From Hofstenia miamia (Eukaryota; Xenacoelomorpha; Acoela), in contig SCFE01000074.1 of assembly GCA_004352715.1 (NCBI GenBank), positions 1,540,700 to 1,604,699 of the forward strand: 64,000 nucleotides of DNA. The letters run 5' to 3'. Of this stretch, positions 1 to 9,995 are shown in pieces; position 1 is the stretch's first letter, and every line of letters begins with the position of its first letter. A program made the translations under genes and the position numbers. Under the pieces are notes generated by a model. It saw only the letters and a program-made list of their open reading frames with translations, ran no database searches and was not told the DNA's origin.

Positions 1-430
1 TCTTATACTGATGTTTAATATAAGGGACCTTGTAATGGTTGTCAAAGTATCCAATAAGAAGTTGATAATTAGACCTTGAAGGGAATTGAACAACAGCAGC
101 ATCTTGTGTAGCCTTATACTGCTGCATGGTTAACTTGAATATAAAAAACCATTCTTCAAAAGATTGCCAAATTTTGTCAATCTTTCTGGTGAATTTAGGT
201 AATATCAAATGATAATTAAATATGTTAGCAGTTTTGGCCCCAATGGCAGTTGTGGGTAGGATTGATTGAGTAAAACAAGGGCCACTCTTTAGAGTGGATG
301 TGGAAAGATCACATGACTGTGGTAGAGAAATCAGAGTTACAACAGTGGGGGTAACACAATTATTTACAGGTGCAGGAGGCAAAATGGTTGCACTCAGCAC
401 AGACAAAACTGGAGCAGCAACTGTGGTCAG
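1..430 (-). pseudogene. gag fragment of gypsy element E
   Basis: Read on the minus strand this stretch gives a capsid-like gag segment matching the gag of element A (around 15840-16130). The shared core is a run beginning SFEEWFF, compared with SFDEWFF in A and TFEEWLF in B, followed by a conserved QFP. The fragment runs off the left edge of the window and is cut on its right side at 430 by an L1-family LTR. It lies in the same orientation as the E leader at 2174-2848 and the E LTR, so I read it as the continuation of E, split by the insertion at 431-2173. No long uninterrupted frame remains. Confidence 0.6.
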
Positions 431-2173
431 TGTAGCATCATCCAAATAAAATCAGAAATAAACTGCAAATGTTGCAAGAGGAGATTAAGATCAAAAAGAA
501 GTTGATTAAAAATATTGTAATTAGATCAGTTGTTATTATTTCAGATTTATTTGTAAAATGCAACTAAGAAACAACATGTATCAAAAAAGAGATATTTGTG
601 TCTGTTGATAAAAATACATTTGACTAAATGATGCTTACATTATTTTTAGCCGCCATCTTGGCAGAAAGTTTAAATTTGAATCAACAGATACTTCTTTTTG
701 GAATACTATAAATAGATTAAAACCCTGTAAGAAGTTTGATAAAGAATTTTACTTAGAGTTCTTATTTTTCATCTTATTATTTGATTATTTAATATGATGT
801 CAAGCTAATCAAGCAGTGTTTAGTAATGGTCTGGATACATCACAGGGAACGATTCTAGGGTCTCTGTGCCAGATCACAAAAGTGCACATAGGTTAGGTGT
901 AGGGGTTTTCTCTTGATTAGCTGACTAGCATTTCACTTCTACATGTATTAGATAATTAACTGTCAGCAAACAGTCAGATTACCAAAACCTAGGAGTTATA
1001 TTAATACTATTTTAAATCCAAATTAATGACCCATTAATGACCGATAAAGTGACCATACATGTAGTAACTTATAAATGTAGGTTAGGAAGTTGTTTGAACA
1101 GAATGTATTTAGATAAGCCAATATATTTTGGTAATGGCTACATGTAATATTTAACAAACAACTAGTAACAGTTCAGGTTGCAAATAGATATAAAACTTTC
1201 ACACAATAGAGTTTAAGTCGAGTTGTGTCATGTCTTGAGTAAACACTGAGCTAATGTAGGGTATACATAAGCTATCTTGATTGAGCTGAGAAGTGGCACT
1301 CAAGCATCAGATGGAATGGTGAAACTGGATATGGAGATCCACTTTGGGCAGATGCCCACCAGGAGATCATTATGGAGATTACCACATGGCTTCATCACCT
1401 AAAAAGTGAGCAGTTAATTCTAGGTTACATAAGTTAACAGAAGAAACTAGTCAAGCAGTAACAACAAGTAAATCCTTACCTGCTATAACACAGCTAATGT
1501 TATAAAGTAACAGTAGATAAACAGTGATATTGCCTGGTAGAGAATATTACAATAGATGGGGAAACACTGCACCCCTATTTCATGGGAAAAATAAAAATGA
1601 GAAACAATGCATACCAAAAGTTATCACCAGAGACAAAAAGCCATATAAGAATAAAACAGAGGGCAGAAATTACCCATCATGCTAGATGCACAGAAAAGAC
1701 CAATGGTCAACACAATAAAAAGCTATCAAAGAGAATTAGATGAAACAGTGGAAGGACCATACATGTGCAACACAGCCCAAGGGATCATGGCATACATTGA
1801 ACAAATTGCAAGAATACCAGAGATTAATATTGACAAGGATAACTTAACAATCATCCACATCCTGAAAGAAAAGGAATATAATATAAACTTGGAAAAACAG
1901 TTAGATCAAATGTTGAGGATGGTTAGAGTCCAAGGAATAAGCGTGTTAATCATTGGAAGAACTATGCTTGAAGAACTACCACTGTTCATGGGCAAACTAC
2001 AAATGNCATGGCTTCATCACCTAAAAAGTAAGCAGTTAATTCTAGGTTACATAAGTTAACAGAAGAAACTAGTCAAGCAGTAACAGCAAGTAAATCCTTA
2101 CCTGCAATAACACAGCTAATGTTATAAACTAACAGTAGACAAACAGTGAGAATGCCTGGTAGAGGATGTTACA
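431..2173 (+). mobile_element. L1-family LTR element inserted in E, 4-bp target duplication TCAG
   Basis: The insertion starts TGTAGCATCATCC at 431 and ends GGATGTTACA at 2173. The four bases before it (427-430) and after it (2174-2177) are both TCAG, as expected of an integrase target duplication. Inside are a nearly full LTR (431-1551), about 450 bp of internal sequence carrying a third-ORF fragment (1552-2005), a single N at 2006 and the last 167 bp of a second LTR (2007-2173). The two LTR ends differ at about one base in fifteen, so the insertion is old or the ends come from different copies. Most of the internal region (gag and pol) is missing, either deleted or lost in the assembly at the N. 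Confidence 0.65.
1552..2005 (+). pseudogene. third-ORF fragment (copy in L1-type insertion)
   Basis: Translation around 1555-2000 gives a segment homologous to the third ORF of element D (47697-47930, minus). Shared pieces are TLHPYFMG versus TLHPFFLG, KLSPETKSHIR versus KLSLETKAHIR, and PIMLDAQKRP versus PIVLDADNRP. The same segment is recognisable at the start of the third ORF in C (PFIIDAERRP) and A (PFVIDASRHP). The longest open stretch is 126 codons from 1679, but the homology begins earlier in another frame, so the copy is frameshifted. Function is unknown. It directly follows the LTR end at 1551, so gag and pol are absent between them. Confidence 0.55.
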
Positions 2174-2848
2174 TCAGTATGGGAACTTGAGTCAAAGCTG
2201 ACTGCATAAAGGTGGGCTTTCCAGCTGTGAAGGAGGTAACAGGGGTAATGAATTGCAGTGTCAATTGTGTGGAGTTNCCCATTACAAGAAAAAACACTAA
2301 ATTCCATTTAGCAAGAGAAACAACAAGAAAAGTAGTAAAAAATTCAGAAAACAACTCCAATAATCTGAGAGGGATTCCATCCAGGTTCAGAGAAACAAAA
2401 ACTAATAAAAGTAGCAGCACAGTGTAGGGTATGGTATTAAATCCAAATTCTAGAAGAATTAGACAACAACAAGATAACAACCAAAATGAGTAAAAACAAC
2501 ATCAAAGCTTGGTGACAGCCTCCAAGCACAGAACTGCAGTGTAAAAATAACATAAGAGGCAAAGTTATGCATCAGTTGGTAGTGAAGTTAATTCATGGCC
2601 AGGGGAAACAACTATCCCAGCTGGCTCACACCAAAGAGAAAGAACAAAACCAAATACAATAGAGAAACAATAACAGCTCAGCACCATGTCACAATCACCA
2701 GGTGAAAACCAGATGACTGCTTTGGTATGTATGCAAGCTTCAAAATCAGAGTTCATCTCCAGGCATTTATTCACCTACACACTTCAACAGAATAGAGTAG
2801 AGAGTTTAACTGACACCCTAATTGGTCCAGAATCACGTCAGGGTCACA
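2174..2848 (-). other. Leader of element E with degenerate primer-binding site
   Basis: This is the untranslated leader between the 5' LTR of E and its gag. On the minus strand the LTR end at 2849 is followed by TGTGACCCTGACGTGATT, an altered form of the primer-binding site of A. The stretch near 2595-2705 matches the leader of A near 17415-17530, including the shared block CAGGGGAAACAACTATCCCA. There is one ambiguous base at 2277. No coding frame is supported here. Confidence 0.55.
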
Positions 2849-3816
2849 TGTAGAATTGTGGGGGAGCTTTAGCTACTCTAGCAGTACTGGGTAACTCAAG
2901 AGTTTAGATTTAAGGTTGCAAAGTCTACCATAGCAGAGAGTGACCCAAATTCTAACAGAGAAAACATACATTGGTGGTTCACTGATTTTGCCAAACAAAT
3001 ACAGAATTCAATAAAGAACTCCAGCAGTGACCAATTCACACAGCATCACGCCAAATCCATATCTTTGAAGCCATCCTTACTCATCAAGGTGCTAATTGTG
3101 TGTCTCAAGTATTAATTTCTAGCTCAATAAACAATTTATCTCAGAGTTCTCTTATCTCAGCTCATGCAAATAAACAATAAATAAAGGGCACATAATTACT
3201 GTGCATTCACATTCACCAACAGCATAGTATATTTGCAATGTGTTAAATATTAAGTGCATGTACAAATTGATCAAATAAAACTTGTTATTCCCTACATGTA
3301 ATCATAACCTAAAGTGACCATAATTCAGGCTGTCACTGTTAAGGAGCTATTTGTCACCCAGACCCAGTGCAGTTTCCTCCAAAATTGCCACTGGATCTTA
3401 AGCTATAATCATCATTACTAAATCTCTAATGATGAATCTAAAATGGGTTAGTAGATAATTAAATGAAAAAGATCAAATGCAGTTAAAGGAAGCTAAATTT
3501 ATTGTGTGCTTCACTACAGTAAACTGAGATATTTATTACAAAATCTGTAACTTATTAACTGGATATTATTTACAGTTTCAAAACACAATTTCCCTTGCAA
3601 AGTTAAAATGAGCAAATCACACGTAATTTGAACCAAGGGGACAAATACTAACACTATCAAATAACTATGCTCAAAAATACAAATTATTGACTTAAAAGAA
3701 ATTGAAACAGATAGGTAGCAACAAATCATGAAATCAGGATGTGAAAAAGATGTAACACTATTTTCAGAGTGCTGAAATAATAAAATCAAAAAAAGGAGGC
3801 CCTGAGTAACTCTACA
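2849..3816 (-). mobile_element. 5' LTR of element E, L2 family (left representation)
   Basis: In sense (minus) orientation it begins TGTAGAGTTACTCAGGGCC and ends CACAATTCTACA, the L2 termini. It is followed on the minus strand by the degenerate primer-binding site of E. The sense orientation is supported by an AATAAA-rich region in mid-LTR and by the well-formed primer-binding site next to the same LTR end in element A. Length is about 968 bp. Confidence 0.65.
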
Positions 3817-3962
3817 ATACCTATTTGTTAATTACTAGTCAATTTGTGCCTAGCAAAGCTCCTTTGACAACAGGAAGAAAAGTCATGCCAAAAACACATA
3901 AGAAGCAAAAAGCTGCTAGCCCTGAACAAATNTAATTGGTCCAGAATCACGTCAGGGTCACA

Positions 3963-4928
3963 TGTAGAATTGTGGGGGAGCTTTAGCTACTCTAGCAGTA
4001 CTGGGTAACTCAAGAGTTTAAATCTAAGGTTGCAAAGTCTACCATAGCAGAGAGTGACCCAAATTCTAACAGAGAAAACATACATTGGTGGTTCACTGAT
4101 TTTGCCAAACAAATACAGAATTCAATAAAGAACTCCAGCAGTGACCAATTCACACAGCATCACGCCAAATCCATATCTTTGAAGCCATCCTTACTCATCA
4201 AGGTGCTAATTGTGTGTCTCAAGTATTAATTTCTAGCTCAATAAACAATTTATCTCAGAGTTCTCTTATCTCAGCTCATGCAAATAAACAATAAATAAAG
4301 GGCACATAATTACTGTGCATTCACATTCACCAACAGCATAGTATATTTGCAATGTGTTAAATATTAAGTGCATGTACAAATTGATCAAATAAAACTTGTT
4401 ATTCCCTACATGTAATCATAACCTAAAGTGACCATAATTCAGGCTGTCACTGTTAAGGAGCTATTTGTCACCCAGACCCAGTGCAGTTTCCTCCAAAATT
4501 GCCACTGGATCTTAAGCTATAATCATCATTACTAAATCTCTAATGATGAATCTAAAATGGGTTAGTAGATAATTAAATGAAAAAGATCAAATGCAGTTAA
4601 AGGAAGCTAAATTTATTGTGTGCTTCACTACAGTAAACTGAGATATTTATTACAAAATCTGTAACTTATTAACTGGATATTATTTACAGTTTCAAAACAC
4701 AATTTCCCTTGCAAAGTTAAAATGAGCAAATCACACGTAATTTGAACCAAGGGGACAAATACTAACACTATCAAATAACTATGCTCAAAAATACAAATTA
4801 TTGACTTAAAAGAAATTGAAACAGATAGGTAGCAACAAATCATGAAATCAAAATGTGAAAAAGACACAACACTATTTCAGAGTGCTGAAATAATAAAATC
4901 AAAAAAGGAGGCCCTGAGTGACTCTACA
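3963..4928 (-). mobile_element. 5' LTR of element E, L2 family (right representation)
   Basis: This is the second representation of the LTR at 2849-3816, created by the false duplication around the N at 3932. Its outer end at 4928 is the one that truly borders flanking DNA, beginning ATAC and running into the plus-strand gag of element C. Confidence 0.65.
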
Positions 4929-4989
4929 ATACCTATTTGTTAATTACTAGTCAATTTGTGCCTAGCAAAGCTCCTTTGACAACAGGAAG

Positions 4990-5470
4990 AAAAGTCATGC
5001 CAAAAACACATAAGAAGCAAAAAGCTGCTAGCCCTGAACAAATCAATCCAACTCCTTGATCACAATATGATTCCCTCACAAAGAAAAAACTTGTCAAAAA
5101 AATTCTTTGCTTTGAAATTAAGTTAAAAAAATTAAAAGAAAAAAATCAAAATAATCCAAATTGAAAATTGTAAATGTATGGATGTGATACACCAGGAGAA
5201 TTGAAACCTCCTAACTGAAATATCCATTTTAAAAGAACCTGAAGGGAAAATTTTGCAGCAATACAAATTTGTAGAAAAAAACCAACACCTCTTCAAAGAT
5301 TTTGAAGAAATCAAAACCAAAATAAATGCCTACAAGCAGAAATCCAGATTATGCATGAGGAATGGTACAACATAATTGAACACAATACTAACTTGCTAAA
5401 GCAAGTGGAAGATTGCAAAGATCACAATACTCAAGTTACCATCTGCATAATTTGACAAGAAGTGAAAAAC
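4990..5470 (+). pseudogene. gag N-terminal fragment of element C
   Basis: A lysine-rich, coiled-coil-like reading that aligns with the start of the B gag at 18483. Both have an MPxT start, then KLVKKI versus ELIKKT, and IKIIQIENC versus IKEIQIENY. Frames are broken by several stops and indels. A nearly identical antisense copy of its first 300 bp is found at 24383-24680 inside a composite LTR. Confidence 0.5.
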
Positions 5471-5499
5471 ACCCACAGTTGAACAGTGTTGTGGAATGA

Positions 5500-6128
5500 C
5501 TGTCACAAGTTAATTTGAGTTGCCCTTTACAAGCTGCCCTCTGCCCAAGCTTCCCACAAAGGTGAGCCCACCCTTATCAATAATGTACCCAGGGTACCAT
5601 GAGCCCACCTTAGAGAATTATGTCAAATCTATGGTGCACAAGCTGCAAGAAGTTCATTTCACCATCTGCTGCAACACCAATCAATCTGTTATATACCAGA
5701 AGCATAATTTCAACTGCAAACTGCATAGTGAGGCTCACAGACAAGGTGATAAAGTTCTTGCATATTTCCCTTGCCAAATTACTGATATGAATCAAGTGTG
5801 AAAGTTTGCTACAAATTGGCAAGGACTGTTTACAATTGTTAAGTTGCTCAACCACCATAAGTAGTTATTGATCAATGGGAAAGTTGCCCATTTCAAAAGG
5901 ATCAAAATAGTCATACAAGATGTTGAGAATGTGATCATCAACACTAATAGTGAAGTTACACTAGTTGACAATGGTACAAATGAATATGAGACTTATAATA
6001 ACTTAACCAAATGTGAGGAGGATGACCTCACCAAAGTCAATTTCAATAACAATGTAATTGATAGTAGCAACAGTACCACTACCCATATTTTACCTAAATG
6101 TAGGGTGAGAGAGAGAGAACTTATTTAG
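5500..6128 (+). pseudogene. Integrase C-terminal part of element C
   Basis: The reading aligns with the integrase tails of A (11860-12120) and B (27020-27499): a PTLENYVKSMVHKLQEVH helix, then RQGDKVLAYFP, then WQGLFTI where A has WQGPFTI, then GKVAHFKRIK. This is the GPF/GPY-like module that follows the integrase core in Ty3/gypsy elements; here the central Pro is Leu. An acidic Asn-rich tail follows, ending at a stop near 6128. A TGA at about 5799 and a TAG near 5860 break the frame. The integrase core with its catalytic triad is missing upstream. Confidence 0.6.
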
Positions 6129-6321
6129 ATCATTTAAATACCCAAGATTGGGAACTCTATATATCTATGTTTAGTAAGCAAGCCTCAATAGTAGACAGGC
6201 AACTCAACCCCAGAATTGATGAGATGTCATGAGAACAGTCCCCATGATGAGCTGAGGAGAGCAGAACCACCAAGAGAGGGAGACATCATTACAAGGACAC
6301 TGGACACAGCACTCATGACTA

Positions 6322-6434
6322 TGTGGGGAGACAACACTCTCCATGTGAGCAAGATTTGAACAACTATGTGGGGAGCTAACACTCTCCACAGGAGCAGGCC
6401 TCAAGTGAATATGCAAGGAGACAACATTCCTTGC
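6322..6434 (+). repeat. Three tandem hairpin units in the pol to third-ORF spacer
   Basis: Three imperfect repeats start at about 6322, 6367 and 6413 (spacing 45-46 bp). Each can fold into a stem of 7-9 bp around a loop ACAACA or CTAACA. The first two stems are TGTGGGGAG-like paired with CTCTCCA(CA), and the third is GCAAGGAG paired with TTCCTTGC. The third stem changes both arms together, so pairing is kept while sequence changes. What the structure does is unknown. Confidence 0.6.
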
Positions 6435-6544
6435 GTGAGCAAGAGGAGCATTTAGAGTGTGTGCCTTTTTCTAAATTAGATATTGTAAACATCAAGCCAT
6501 GGCCCTTTGTCTGCTGAGTCTGCTAGTATTTGCTTGAAGAGTAA

Positions 6545-7612
6545 TGAAGAACAAAGAAGAAAAATTTCAAAAGTTGGAGATGAGGTGCTACACCTGTATT
6601 TTATTGATACTCAGAAAGCAGAAAAATAGATTTGCAACAATATTTCCAAGAAGACTCAAAATATAATACCTTTCATAATTGATGCAGAGAGGAGGCCAAA
6701 GATAAATGCAATAATCTGTTATGATTAGAAGATTCACAGAGGACACTAAATTCCCATTCTTCAATTCTGAATAGGGTGTACCACCCATCTTATCAAGAGA
6801 GAGCCTGGATCCATTCATCAGTTTTTGGAGTTGTTGCATCATTACAACATTCCTACAAGATGGCAAGATTGTCCCATTATTAGTTTCAGAGCAAACCATG
6901 TGCTTGCCAGAGCAGTTTCACTGATAGGAGGAACTATTAGCCTCACCTTCTATCAAGGTCTCTTCTGCAACTAAAGCTTGATTGAGGTGTTAATCTTGAA
7001 AAGTTTTCTAATGCCATCACTTTGCCTCAGCCCACAACCACCTGGTCAATTACCAAAAACAAGTGCATCCTAATTATCAGATGCCAACCTGGGGAGTTTA
7101 CAGAAAAGCTAGCTATTGCAGAACAGATCATTGAGCCAAACAAAGACAATGATATACTAGGTCTAATGAAATGGTGCCTAACTGAGATGTTTCTAAAGAA
7201 GACCTTGTGCTTCTACAATTGCCTTGGCGCCAAATAGCCTTGGATGCAGAATGCATGACTGCTCATGTCCACATCCCCCCTTGCAAGTTAATAAGTTAAG
7301 AAGTCATCGCCTATAAAACATCTTCTGGGACACTATCAGAGAAGTGAAGATGAACTAACCCATGACAATAGGAACCACCATGCTTAGCAAGAAAGTTGAA
7401 TTCTGTCAGGTTGAAGCCAATTCAGAGAAGAATAACTTGCCTTGCATCCTGCCACCATGCCTCATGACACTACTTATTCTGCCTTCCTGGAGGATGTGAA
7501 AGGGCCACAAAAAGATGTCTGCTCACCTCTAAGACAAGATTTACTATGTCTCCACATTTGCTGAAATTAACAAGGCCATGCAAACTACAAATACAAGGAA
7601 GTACAAAACAAA
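6545..7612 (+). pseudogene. Third ORF of element C (first half, decayed)
   Basis: The reading starts with EEQRRKISKVGDE, matching EERRRKISRVGDE in A. It continues with PFIIDAERRPKINAIICYD, then TWSITKNKCIL versus QWSVTEDKCIL, GLMKWCLTEMF versus SLMKWCLTEMF, and near 7440-7600 LPSWRM with KKMSAHL versus QPKWRV with KKRVAAHL in A. It is interrupted by several stops and frameshifts. It ends at 7612 where the inverted A copy begins, at the point matching about residue 235 of the 448-codon segment of A. Function is unknown. Confidence 0.6.
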
Positions 7613-9995
7613 TTACTTGCAGGTGGCAATTCTGAACATGTCTTTATTGACAGAAAACTCCCTTTGGGTAACTACTTCATCCTTGAATTGCAAAAATCTA
7701 ATCTTTGGCATTCTATTGCTAACAGGACAATTCCTTTGTAAATTATTTAAATGTCTTGTGAAAGTGTCATAAAATTTCTCATAGAGCCAAAGACCCTTGA
7801 GGGCAATCATCAGCGTCATCATGGCATCTGTATCAGAAGTGTGGGCGTCTTCAGCGCTAATCTCTGTATCCAGATAGAAGTGTATGAACACCTGCCTCAA
7901 GGAACCCATTGTGGTCACATGGTCAATGAACAGTGAGCAGTATTCCTGGACCTGACTGAGAGTCATTTGTTCTGGGTCAGACACATTCACTCTTATCATT
8001 GTTATAATCTCTATCCTTTTTGTGACATCATAATACCAGGTGATATTCTCCACATTATTGATCCACATCAAGTCCCCAGCCACTTGAAAAAGAATAAGCA
8101 CACAAGGCTGTAAGTTTGCAATTTTTTCATGGATTGTTCGTAGCTGTGTGTGCACTGGTAGACCACGCATGAATATGTCTGTTATGGTGAGCTTGCCATT
8201 GATAAAGACGCGTTCAGGATTTCCTCCTGCAATAAGTTTTTCTCTGATGACTTTGTACTCCCCCATGTGAGTGGCTTTAATCACTTTGGGCTTACTATTC
8301 ACAAAGTTGTCCTTATCAGATAGATGAGCTGCTACTCTCTTCTTTGGTTTTCTTACCCTCCATTTCGGTTGTATCAGGGGTGTCTCAATAGTAGGTGGAG
8401 GATTGCACAAGAGATTTGAGATCTTTATCTTCTTTTCAAAATCACTGAATCCTGCAGTAGAGGCCAAGGTGGCAGTTCTGATAGTTACTGGGTAGTTTAT
8501 CCTTGTGTCTTTTATTGTGTCCCAAAATTTTTCTCTTAATCCTTTCTGTCTGAGGTATTCTATCTGTTGATTAGAGATGCGCACATGGGCCATGGTGCAT
8601 TCCACATCCAGAGCTACATGTCGCCCTGGGGACTGCAGAATGACCAACTCCTCCTTGGTGAACATTTCAGTCAAACACCATTTCATTAATGAAAGAACAT
8701 CATTATCACGACAATCAATCAAGACTCTCTGTTGGACAGTGAGTTCATCTAGAAACTCACTAGGCTTGTGTTCGACCATAAGTATGCATTTGTCCTCAGT
8801 GACCGACCATTGAGGTGAGGGCTTGGGGGATATAGCCTTCCCGCCGAATTTTTCCAAGTTGACTTTTTCAATTAGCTCACGGATGTGGGGTGACATTTGT
8901 ACCACTGAGGATGCTAGTAGCTCCTCCTCTCTGTAGAACTGCTCAGGCGTCTGCATCACCTGGTCAAAAATAGTGATGGGAATGATCTTTCCCTCTTTGT
9001 TGACGTGCTGAGCTGATTCAATAAACTGCCCATAACCACATTCTGGATATTTCAGTTGGTGTGAGTGGAAGAAAGATTCAGTTTTTTCAGGGATGTCGTG
9101 CCTGTGAATCCTGTCCAGGAATTGATGAGTAGAGCCTGGCAGTCATTCCACAAAGCGTCTGGTGCTCATTGGGGCGTTCTCTGAGTAATTGTGTGAGGGG
9201 CTGACTATATCCAGACGGGGCCAATCGGACTCAGGGTTAAAATCAGCCTTAAGGTTGGACCATATGGTGTGGATCTTGGTTAGTGTTTGTTCAATTTGTG
9301 CAAACGCAAAACTCACACACATATCAGTTACTGTGAGGAGAGATGGGGTGTTTGGATCTGTCACCTCTAAGGTTTGTGCCTGAAGAATAACGTCAATGAC
9401 AAGTTTCTGATCAACAGCCAAATGATGCAATGGTACTTGCTGGCATAGTAGCAAATCTATGAAGAGGAGCCTAGTTACAGGTAGTTGACTCACAGTGTGC
9501 AATGAAAGCAGGAGGTAGTCATCTTTAGACAAAATCAAAAAGTTTTCCATCTGAAAGTGTAAGTTTTTGATGGTTTCTGGTACTGTGTCCTCGTACTCAT
9601 CTCTAAAATATCATGATAAGGCATATGCCCTCTACTTTTGCTATGCGGTATGCTATTTCTATCTGTTCCATAATGTCATCCATCTGTATCTCATGTACCC
9701 TTAAAAAGTCCTTCCATCATTCTCGAATCATAGCAGATAATAGTGTTTACATTAGGGTGACGAGAAGCATCTATGACAAATGGGATAGCATCAATGGAAC
9801 AATTCATTTCATGCCCATTGTATATTCAACAGAGTTGATCTTTTGTTTCATCAGATATGTTGTCGCGTGTTATAGCAGTGGCTTTCCTCATAGCTATGTA
9901 ATAATGGTGAAGGGTTTCATCACCAACTCTGGAAATTTTTCTTCTTCTTTCTTCATTTTTCTGCGACCTAACAGTAGAAGTTGCTGTGGATGAGG
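7613..9995 (-). pseudogene. Third ORF of element A (best preserved copy)
   Basis: One frame runs from 9550 to 7613 (about 645 codons) broken only by a TGA at 9143-9145; the first 150 codons (9995-9555) are conserved but shifted. It lies 3' of pol, where envelope genes sit in errantiviruses, but I see no signal peptide or transmembrane helix. Numbered from 8959, residues 51-126 hold the most conserved block (WSVTEDKC, LMKWCLTEMF, ALDVECT), shared with B and C. Residues 250-442 are laid out somewhat like an SGNH hydrolase: a strand VFINGK in the GDS position, PCVLILFQVAGDLMW in the GxND position (B reads ILFSGMNNL), and a late KDEVV region. The nucleophile Ser is not seen in A. This link is inference; function is unknown. 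Confidence 0.6.

Larger units (their letters stand above)
2819..5043. repeat. Assembly-type false duplication around single N at 3932
   Basis: Bases 2819-3931 and 3933-5043 are nearly identical, with only a handful of substitutions and one-base indels, and are separated by one N. The left copy continues into the E leader and the right copy into the C gag. This is what is expected when one LTR locus is assembled twice from two contigs or haplotypes and joined. The real chromosome probably has one copy of this LTR. Confidence 0.7.
4929..7612 (+). mobile_element. Element C: deleted gypsy copy (gag, integrase tail, third ORF)
   Basis: A plus-strand remnant related to element B. It keeps the start of gag (about 4990-5470), then jumps to the C-terminal part of integrase (about 5500-6128), a spacer with hairpin repeats (6322-6434) and the first half of the third ORF (6545-7612). 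Protease, RT and RNase H are absent, so a large internal deletion joins gag to integrase near 5480. Its right end at 7612 abuts the inverted third ORF of element A, giving a tail-to-tail junction. Its left end abuts the E LTR with no LTR of its own. Confidence 0.6.

Noticed and set aside
7613-9995. Third ORF as a retroviral-type envelope gene
   Set aside because: Its position fits, but I see no signal peptide, cleavage site, cysteine-rich ectodomain or transmembrane helix, and the conserved blocks are soluble-looking.
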